DNA of 64,000 nt, taken from contig JAEOAD010000018.1 in NCBI GenBank assembly GCA_036365145.1, positions 9,442,001 to 9,506,000 on the forward strand. Reading direction: 5' to 3'. Source of the stretch: Orientallactaga sibirica (lineage: Eukaryota; Chordata; Mammalia; Rodentia; Dipodidae). Positions 56,495 to 64,000 of the stretch are shown piece by piece (position 1 is the first letter of the stretch; each line of letters starts with the position of its first letter). The notes below the pieces were generated by a model that saw only the letters and a program-made list of their open reading frames with translations, ran no database searches and was not told the origin of the DNA. Made by a program: the position numbers and the translations under genes.

Positions 56495-57280
56495 TTGCCA
56501 CTTCTCCAAGCAATCCCTGGTCTGGCAAAAGCATCACAGTTTGTGGTAGAAGGGTGGGTGCTGCCTGAGGTCTACAGCTAGAAAAAGGTAGTTCTCTCTT
56601 CCTTCTTCCCTCTACTCCTCTTGTCTCAACATTTATCCCTAACAAGAAATCTGCCTTATTTTAATGATGCCCAGCTGGTCCCTGACCCAGTGGAATTCAT
56701 TTTAGACTGTTTCTGTCACAGGAGGCTTATTTAGCAGATTAACCATTCAGAACTGTCAGCCACTGTTATCCTCTCCACTTTGTGCCCTTGGAAACTCCTA
56801 GATGCTTTCACACCACATAAGAGTCAAAGCCATCTCCAGAGCCTCTCACCCATATGTGCTCCTGTGTGATTGTTTCCCTGCCACTACCTGGGGATAAAAT
56901 TTAGGTATCTAGGACAGCTTTCTGCAGCTTACTCCATCTAAGGAAAGTAAGGAAGAAAAGTTTTTCTTCCCAAAGGGTTTATCCAAAATGATACAATGCA
57001 ACTGGACTTTGTAAGGCTTTGAAACCTGGGTTTGGAGAAATGATCTCCCACCTTTCTCTCAATGAGAAAAATAATGTCTCATTTGCCTTCCTAAGCATAA
57101 GGAAATTGTTTTCTTCAGCTCTGTTTTATTTGTTATTATTTATTTTTTATTATTATTTGACCATCAAACAGCAGTGGAAGCTCCTTGGCTATAGAAGAAA
57201 AACACCCCTGCAGTAGTCTACAGTTTATCTACTTTCTAATTAGCTGGTCCTAGAGACTTTGTGCTAACAATTAAAACCAT
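56495..57280. other. Low-copy DNA
   Basis: No gene or nameable repeat. Confidence 0.35.
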
Positions 57281-57284
57281 GAAA

Positions 57285-57625
57285 GAAGGAAATGTGGAGA
57301 TAGCGCTGTTAAAGATGTTTATTCTGCAAGCATCCTGATTAGAGTTCTGAATTCAGAACCTATGTAAAGTCAGATGTATTAGCATATGACTCTGAAATCC
57401 TAACATGCTTATGGCAATGAATAGTGGAATCCAGAGAATCCTGAAACTCCTGGGTCAGCTAGCCTGGGTTCGGTTCCCAGAAGAGCAGGTGGGCAAGAGA
57501 GAACCTACCTCAAAACATGGTGGAAGGAGAGAACCAACCAATCAAGCTTGTCTTTTGACTTCTGAAATTGTGTTGTCATACTCACAGCTACACACAGATA
57601 CACTAAATTTACATGCAAAAGAAGT
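57285..57625 (+). mobile_element. B4-like SINE, diverged
   Basis: AATGTGGAGATAGCGCTG head, AGTGGAATCCAGAGAATCC and CAGCTAGCCTGGGTTCGG middle, then CTTTTGACTTCTGAAATTG and CACAGCTACACACAGATACA tail. The order matches B4. Confidence 0.5.
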
Positions 57626-57869
57626 ATTCTACTTCAGTTTCTGTGGAAAGGGCAGGTGTTTCTGGAACAAACAGACATTGGAATGCTATACCTCAAAATG
57701 AAACGGAGACATTTGGGATTGGTTGTAACAGATCATAACAATTACTCCCTCTTTTCCTTTCCTTTCTCTTTTCTTTTTCTTCTCTCAGAGCCAGATTGAC
57801 TTTGTTTCTTTCCTGTTAGTATTTCTATCTGCACTAAAAAGGCTCTGTGGTTAAGGACTGAATGGGTAG

Positions 57870-58060
57870 AATGTTAAACAACCATGTAATCTTTGGAAAA
57901 TCATGAACTTCTTTACTTCTAATTCCTCATCTGATTGGAAATGTTGGATTCACATATGCATTTATTAAGAGTGTAGGAATTCTATGTTCAAAATGCTTAG
58001 GACAGAGCTTAGTACACAGAATATGTTAACTGTAATCATGACTATAATCTTACTAAGGAA
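57870..58060 (+). mobile_element. MIR-like SINE
   Basis: CATGTAATCTTTGGAAAATC, ACTTCTTTACTTCTAATTCC, CTCATCTGATTGGAAATG and GGACAGAGCTTAGTACACAG match MIR order. Confidence 0.5.
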
Positions 58061-58274
58061 GTCTTTAATATGACCTGAAGAATTTGGTTTTCAAGATTAT
58101 TGACCTGCTGATTTGGTCAAGTCTCAGAAACTCCTGACTGCACAACATAAAACTTTAGGACTGTAAAACAAACCAAGGAAATTGAAATGTATTCATTTTG
58201 TTATTTTTCAAATATTATCATTATTATTCATATAAGGGCATCCTTTATCCAGTGTAGTAAATGCATACTGACTA

Positions 58275-58675
58275 GTTGTAGCAGACAGCTTCAGGTTCGC
58301 TGAGATGAACTTCCAGACCAGGCACAGTTATGGAGGAAGGGATATTATTTATTGAAGCTTACAGATCCAGGGGAAGTTCCATAAGGGCAGAAGAAGTGGC
58401 CTGCTCTCCACAGGACCAGGCAAGAGAGAGCAAAGCCCCCAGCCACACAGCACACAGAGCAAAATTACAGCCAAAAGGTCACACAGCACACTTCAGGAAC
58501 TCCTGCTAGGCACATTTGCATATCTTTACAATGGAATCTCAAACCATCACCACACCTTAAGACCAGCCCCCAGTGACCTTGCCTCTAGCAAGGTGATTGC
58601 AGATGCAAACTATAACTAGTAAAACACTGAATATATTGGGGGACATATATTCAAACTACCACACTAGTATTAACA
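58275..58675 (-). mobile_element. LTR-like repeat related to 50115-50495
   Basis: TTATTTATTGAAGCTTACAG, CCAGGGGAAGTTCCATAAGG, GACCAGCCCCCAGTGACC, TAGCAAGGTGATTGC, and a GGGGGACATATATTCAAACTACCACA-type end. Same landmarks as 50115-50495 with more divergence. Confidence 0.5.
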
Positions 58676-58679
58676 TGAT

Positions 58680-59140
58680 TTGAGATCACAGCTTCTGGTG
58701 AGCCTCAGGCTCCTCAAGTTTGATCAGGGTTGCATAGAATGTGTCTGGGATTGCATCACTACATCATGACTCCGTCTGTGCTCTTTATGGTTGCTGTTGA
58801 GAGAAACTATCAGGTAAGGCAGAAGTTTCATGAAGTCCCTATGTTTTCCTTATATCAACAAAGAGAATCTGGGTGCATTTCTATTTTCTAATTCCCCTTC
58901 CACTAAGTAGAAAAGAACTTTGTTGAGATTAAGCTACTGGGACACTCATCTCAGGCAAAAACAAATTGAAAAGAATGCAAAACAAAATTCAATGATCAAG
59001 ATAAATAACATGTACAGTGTTGCTTAATACAAAAAGTTTCCTAATTAACAAAATGTCTAAAATTTCCATAAAAACATGACCTACTGAATGATGCTAATAT
59101 GTTGCTAGGGGATACATAAGGGTTATAATTTCTTTATTTA
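58680..59140. other. Low-copy DNA
   Basis: No gene or nameable repeat. Confidence 0.35.
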
Positions 59141-59152
59141 GAATGTTGACCT

Positions 59153-59343
59153 CATTCTGCAGAGGTGGCTTAGCACTTCAGGCTCTTGCCTGCAAAACCT
59201 AAGGACCCAGGTTCAGTTCCCCAGAACCCATGGAGACAGATGCACATGGTGGCACATCAATCTGGAGTTAATTTACAGTAGCAAGAGGCCCTGGCATGGC
59301 CATTCTCTCCCTTTCCAACTCTCTCTCTCTCTCTGTGTGTGTT

Positions 59344-59379
<36 letters not shown>

Positions 59380-59389
59380 AATCTTTTAA
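59153..59389 (+). mobile_element. B2-like SINE with TSD
   Basis: AATGTTGACCT (59142-59152) and AATTTTGACCT (59390-59400) flank a full-length copy with a GAGGTGGCTTAGC head and an (AAAT)n tail at 59346-59380. Confidence 0.9.
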
Positions 59390-59404
59390 AATTTTGACCT
59401 TTGT

Positions 59405-60385
59405 AGTTCATTCTGTAGCTTTAACTTTGACTTTTTTCAGTTATCACATTGAAATAATATTTATCCTAATAAATGAGATTTTTTTTTAATTCATACACTC
59501 AAGACAAATGTCTCACTTACCTGCCTGAATCCCTGCCACTAAATTCTCTTTTATCATGACTATGTGGGTTTTTGTCTCAAAGAATTCTATTGAGTTTAAG
59601 CTAAGTCTAAGAAAAGTAATCACTTCTGTCAGTCCTCAAATCCTATAGTTGGAGGGAAGAAAAAAAATAGGCAGAAATTCAAGAATTCTCTCCAGCTGTT
59701 ATTTTTGGACATTCCAGATATGTTTTCAGGACAATGGATCTGTCCCTTTCTTTAGGTCTCAGACAGTTCAGACAATAGGCTGCCTCTTCTCCATCAAAGA
59801 TAAAGAAGAAAATACAGCTCTTCTTACACTTGGAGAAGTACAATAAGAACATAACTATCATGATTGCTCTCTATGCACAACTATTGTGAACGGAATTATG
59901 CATCCTTATAAATTGTGACAGGGTTATACGTTAACTCCTGGAGCCATGAAGAGATTTGTTGAAGTACATGTTCTATTATTCAGCTCCAGTTGAAATGTGG
60001 GGTAAAAGTTACAGAAGGAGGGCATTCCTGGGCCCATTATCATTAACACTGCAATATTTGAGTCAGGTGAATACTAAAACACTGCCTAAGGCTGATGTCC
60101 CCCCACACTGAACAAGCTTATCATCTCTTCCCCTGTAGTGTTTCTGAGAGTGGGCACAGTGCACCCTGAGTACTGGTTCACATGTGAACATCAGCCAAGG
60201 ATCATGTAAGCCACCCTCCTGGCCCCAAATGGAAACATAGTGTGTGAAAGGTATTGCAAGAGATTATAGAGGAATAAGCTCCATGATACTGACTGGATAA
60301 CTCATATTTCTCATGTACATAACAGCCTTCACAAACATACAGTCTATTAGTAAAGATATATGACAAAATCATCATCCAAAGTACC
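59405..60385. other. Low-copy DNA
   Basis: Nearly 1 kb with no nameable repeat and no supported exon. Two overlapping open frames at 59649-59861 lie on opposite strands. Confidence 0.4.
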
Positions 60386-60394
60386 AGAGAACTC

Positions 60395-60550
60395 AGGCTG
60401 TGGACATGGCTCAGCAGTTAAAGGTACTTGCTTGCAAAACCTGATGGCACAGGTTCAATTTCCCAGCACCCACATAAAGCCAGAAAAACAAAGTAGTGCA
60501 CGTGTGTGGAGTTCATTTGCAGTGCCGGAGGCTCTGGCATGACCATACAA
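60395..60550 (+). mobile_element. B2-like SINE, 3'-truncated
   Basis: GGCTGTGGACATGGCTCAGC head, AGTTCATTTGCAGTGCCGG and GGCTCTGGCATGACCATAC; the CT-rich stretch and the A-tail are missing. Confidence 0.8.
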
Positions 60551-60554
60551 GCTG

Positions 60555-60910
60555 TTGTGGGAGACATTGTGTTTCCATAGAGAAATGTTGAAGCCCTAAT
60601 CTCAGGCATCTGTAAATTGTACATTATTTGGACCAAGGGCCTTTATAGATGTCATCTAGTTAACATGAATGTCCTTTAGGTTAGAGTGGTTCTGCACCCA
60701 ATGCCTGGTATGTTGTAAGAAGAGGGGGCTTTATATTGCAGCTATTGAGAGAAGACCACTTGACTGCAGACACACAGACTGAGTTATCCTGCTCCAAGTC
60801 AAATGATGCCAAGGTTTATATCCAGCAGAAGCTACCTGACATGAAAAATCACACAGATACTCCCTCTTCATTTCTGCTTAAGCTTCATTCTTGGAATTAC
60901 TCTCTATATG
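60555..60910 (+). mobile_element. MLT1-type LTR, sense
   Basis: ATGTTGAAGCCCTAATCTC, TACATTATTTGGACCAAGGG, CCTTTATAGATGTCATCTAG and GTAAGAAGAGGGGGC follow the MLT1 order. It adjoins the truncated SINE. Confidence 0.55.
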
Positions 60911-61077
60911 ACAGGAAAAATTGTCTGTAGAGGGTGTATTTCACATTGTATATGTGTGATCCGAGAAAGAGAAATATCATCTCCCTCTTAATGTAAATAT
61001 ATTAAGTATCTGGAAGAACTACAACTCAACTTTTTAAATTTTGCCATCTTTATGATTTTTAAAAAAATTTAAATATT

Positions 61078-61112
61078 TATTATTATTGTTATTATTATTA
61101 TTATTATTATTA
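61078..61112 (+). repeat. (ATT)n microsatellite
   Basis: TTA/ATT run forming the complemented A-rich tail of the L1 3' end that follows. Confidence 0.9.
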
Positions 61113-62555
61113 ACAAGATGTTTCATATGGATACATTATGTGTTGATACCCTCTTTTCCCTCATCCCTGTCTCCATTCCATTGGGAATGCTCCTCAGTAG
61201 GGTTGCAGATATTCCTCCATGGCATTGTGTGGGAACAGCAGTCAGTTATTTCTGGGGGTAGGGAATACCTCTGGGCATGATGTCTGAACCTGTGGCTCTT
61301 ACAATCTTTCTGCCACCACTTCCTCAAAATCCCCTGAGCCATGGTGGGTGAGTTTTAAGTCTATGTCAGTGATGAGCTCTTAGGAGCCTCTGGATCTCTG
61401 CTTTGGTAGGTGTTGAGTATCCTCGGGGTCTGTCTCCTTCACCCTGACACTGATTATCAGGAACAGCATGGGAGCAGCACTCTTGCTCATCTCCTCAATT
61501 CCTCTGTGGATTCAGCTGTGGTTTGGCTGAAGTGTGAGGGGTAGTTTATCTCTCGGTCTCTCTACCTTCTGAAAACGAAGAACAGATTATCCAATGAAGG
61601 CTAAAGTCAGCATAGTTTAAATGGGATAAGCATTATTAATTTAGGGAGAATTTGATGTTTGTAACCCCTCTTTTAGCCACAGACTAGTGAGAACTTGACA
61701 CTAGAGAGCATAATCTTTGTCTCCATTGGATTCTGATCTTGTTCCCAGTTCCAAATATGGGTTCCCTTATACTGAGCAGATCTCTTAGCCAATCAGAAAG
61801 CTATTGGTTACCCACTGGCGTTTACTTTGTGTCAGAGTGTTTGCTTCTGAGTAGCTTAGATGTCTGGTTGATCAGAACATTGTTGGCCATTTTCCCCCAG
61901 TAGCTCATGTAGCACTTTCCAGCACTAGACAGGCTAACTGTCTGGGTATTAGCTTTCTTTTGAATTCCAGCCAGATCTTTCTGTGCTCTGTGTCAGTAGC
62001 ATATGGTCTCTTCAGCAATAGGGTCTTAACTTTTGCCTCAGGCAGGTAATTAAATGGTTTGACAGGTAGCTGTCTTGATTTGGGGACCTTGTAGGTCTCT
62101 CTGATCAATGGCTGAGTGTGGATAGCAACCAATCTCTGGTATTGGGAGTTACAGGTCAGAGACAGAATTTTTTTTCTTTTAAGCTTAGGCTTCATCCCAC
62201 CTTCACCAGAGCATTAATTTTCAGGTGCTCCCTCCTTACTCCTGTTGAGGGTTATATCTTTTAGGCTATCTCCAAGGATAAAGGTTTCTATGGTATCAGC
62301 TCATTTCAGATTGAATTTTGTGTTTGTTTCCCCACCTCCCCTTCCCCTCCCCCCAAACCCTTCCATCCCTATTATCTGGGCCTTGAGTTGCCTATCAGGT
62401 ATGATAGCAACTCCAGCAGGTCTGGGTTAGGAACTGCAGATAAGTGACACCATGCATCGTTTGTCTTTCTGTGATTGTATGATTTCACTGATTTCATCTA
62501 TGATTTCATCTGTTTCAAGAGTTTCCATTTTTCTACAGATTTCATTGTAACATTT
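61078..62555 (-). mobile_element. L1 3' end, family B reference copy
   Basis: Minus-strand L1 with tail at 61078-61112 and 3' UTR to about 62170. It continues rightward to GCATCGTTTGTCTTTCTGTG and GATTTCACTGATTTC (about 62450-62500), which resemble the antisense L1 ORF2 end. It serves as the longest uninterrupted family B UTR in this window. A family A unit abuts its right side. Confidence 0.75.
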
Positions 62556-63745
62556 ATGAAAATTTATTTTTTATTGGCAACTTCTATACTTACATACAAA
62601 AAACTATATTTCCCTCCCCTCCCCCATTCCCCTTCAGAATTCTATTCTCCATCATATTCCCTCCCTCTCTCCATTTGTCTCTCTTTTAATTTGATGTCAT
62701 CATCTTTTTCTTCTATTATGAAGGTCTTGCAAACGTATTGCTAGGCACTGCAAGATCATGGATATCGAGGCCAATTTCTGTCTGGACAGTTGCATTGTAA
62801 GGAGTCGTACCCTTCCTTTGGCTCTTCCATTCTTTCCACCCCCTCTTCCTCAACGGACCCTGAGCCTTGGAGGATGTGCCAGAGATGTTTCAGTGCTGGA
62901 CACTCCTCTATCCTTTTGGGTCATCCCAGTGGTCATCGCCATCTGAAAAGAGAAGCTTCTCTAACCAGAAGTGAGAATAGCATTAATATGCAAATATGAA
63001 CATCAAGTGTAGTGCTTTCAGGGCAGTTTGGTGGGAATAATATATACATTTAGCCAGACAAGAGCAGGCTTTATACCTGTAAGGCTCATGACCTCCCCTG
63101 CCATAGAATTTTGATTAGGTTTTTCAGTACTAGGCATGTATTCCCTCCCATAGAGAGGGTCTTCAGTCCAATTAGGGTGCAGTTGGTTACCCCAAGAGCA
63201 GACATGCCACTATTGCACCTGTTCAGTAATTGGGCCTGTATGGCCAAACTTGAGTTTTCCAGTGTCCACTGTTTTCACTGCTGATGACTTCTGTCTCCCA
63301 TATGGCTGTGTGAAGTGCAGTTTTTTCCAGCTTTCAGTTGGCTGGTCTACAGGGAGAAGGTATTTTGCTCAGCACCAGCTTGCTTTCTCAGTGACCTTGC
63401 CTCTCAGGCAAGAGATGTCTTCAGCAATAGGGTCTTACCATCTGTTTCTCAAGGGAAACCAAGGGCCTTGGCAATAGCCTTTAATGTTTGGAGGCTACCG
63501 GGGCCTCCTTGGCCAACAACTCGCTGGAAGGTATCCCATCCCAGGCACTGAAAATTTTATAGTAACAGTCCATAGCTTCTGGATGTGCCATTATTCAAAA
63601 AAGTAGGTTTACATAAGTCTTATTCAGACTATCTTGAATTTTGATTGACTCTCCCGCTGCCCTTCTTTTATGCATTCTCTTCCCATGGCCTCACTTAGGC
63701 CTTTCTCTTCCCTGTAATCTGTTCTTCTACTTACATATGTACAAT
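62556..63745 (-). mobile_element. Family A L1-like unit, near-complete (~1.19 kb)
   Basis: Collinear with 42457-43678 in reverse along its whole length, without inversion. It ends on the right at the same 5' word, seen here as CTACTTACATATGT. A short internal deletion lies near 62905-62915. No clean TSD was found, as the left flank is an L1 end and the right flank an older L1. Confidence 0.88.
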
Positions 63746-63842
63746 ATTTGTACATATTTATGAGGCACCATGTGATGTTTTGATTCATGTAGTGATCTAC
63801 TAAGGGCAATTAGTATATTTATCACCTTAAACTTTTATCAAC

Positions 63843-63896
<54 letters not shown>

Positions 63897-64000
63897 AGTA
63901 CTTTCAAATTTCTGCCTTTGAAGAATCTTGAGCTGTACTATTAATGCATTATTATTGATTATAATCACATTATGGCATAAAACCAGAACTTATCCTTTCT
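63746..64000 (-). mobile_element. Old L1M-type 3' end, antisense, runs off the window
   Basis: TTGTACATATTTATGAGGCA, CCATGTGATGTTTTGATTCA and GGCAATTAGTATATTTATCA follow the antisense L1M 3' UTR. A long (TA)n run interrupts it. Confidence 0.65.
63846..63894. repeat. (TA)n microsatellite
   Basis: A nearly pure AT/TA run of about 48 bp within the old L1 end. Confidence 0.95.

Noticed and set aside
57235..57290. Possible Y RNA pseudogene (AGCTGGTCCTAGAG...)
   Set aside because: Only a short 5' similarity; the complementary 3' stem and the loop are not present.
62475..63551. Several overlapping plus-strand open frames
   Set aside because: They are antisense to a family A unit. The equivalent frames at 18883-19649 are disrupted differently, so no frame is conserved.

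Overview
This is 64 kb of mammalian nuclear DNA with no recognisable protein-coding exon, tRNA, rRNA or other intact RNA gene. It is AT-rich, carries many microsatellites, and is built mostly from retrotransposons of several ages, as in an intergenic or long intronic stretch of a gene-poor region. The repeat types point to a rodent: 7SL-derived B1 SINEs, tRNA-derived B2-like SINEs, B4-like composite SINEs, ID-like sequence and rodent-type L1 3' ends. The B2-like consensus, the B1 variant and a repeat with a conserved ...CAAACCACCACA end look to me like jerboa (Dipodoidea, e.g. Jaculus) repeats. That is recognition from memory, not a search.

Layout. 1-1.9 kb: low-copy DNA with small duplications. 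1.9-4.4 kb: sense-strand L1 3' ends, one interrupted by a later 5'-inverted L1 insertion. 5-9 kb: LTR, L2, B1-like, B4 and B2-like remnants. 9.3-10 kb and 23.85-24.6 kb: two members of one LTR-like family. 10.5-11.1, 18.9-20.1, 21.8, 42.5-43.7 and 62.6-63.7 kb: five copies of one L1-like 3'-end family ('family A'), three of them about 1.2 kb long with nearly the same 5' end. 14.8-15.2 and 20.1-20.7 kb: old MIRs. 22-22.6 kb: low-copy DNA with a palindrome. 27.4-35.0 kb: a minus-strand L1 complex with 3' UTR, ORF2 remnants, an ORF1 reading frame and a second L1 3' end, peppered with younger SINEs that have clear target-site duplications (TSDs). 36.8-37.6, 50.5-51.6 and 61.1-62.5 kb: more L1 3' ends of a second type ('family B'). 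45.4-46.0 kb: a degenerate nine-unit minisatellite. 47.7-48.4 kb: an ERV-type LTR-like block.

Nothing here acts as a gene pathway. The biology is retrotransposition: L1 supplied the machinery, SINEs and short L1 derivatives used it, and insertions nest in one another. The most interesting signals are the ~1.2 kb family A unit with a repeated 5' boundary, an ORF1-plus-3'UTR arrangement resembling a half-L1 (HAL1-like), and three insertions with classic 5' inversion. Family assignments rest on pattern recognition without database searches; boundaries are approximate unless a TSD is given.
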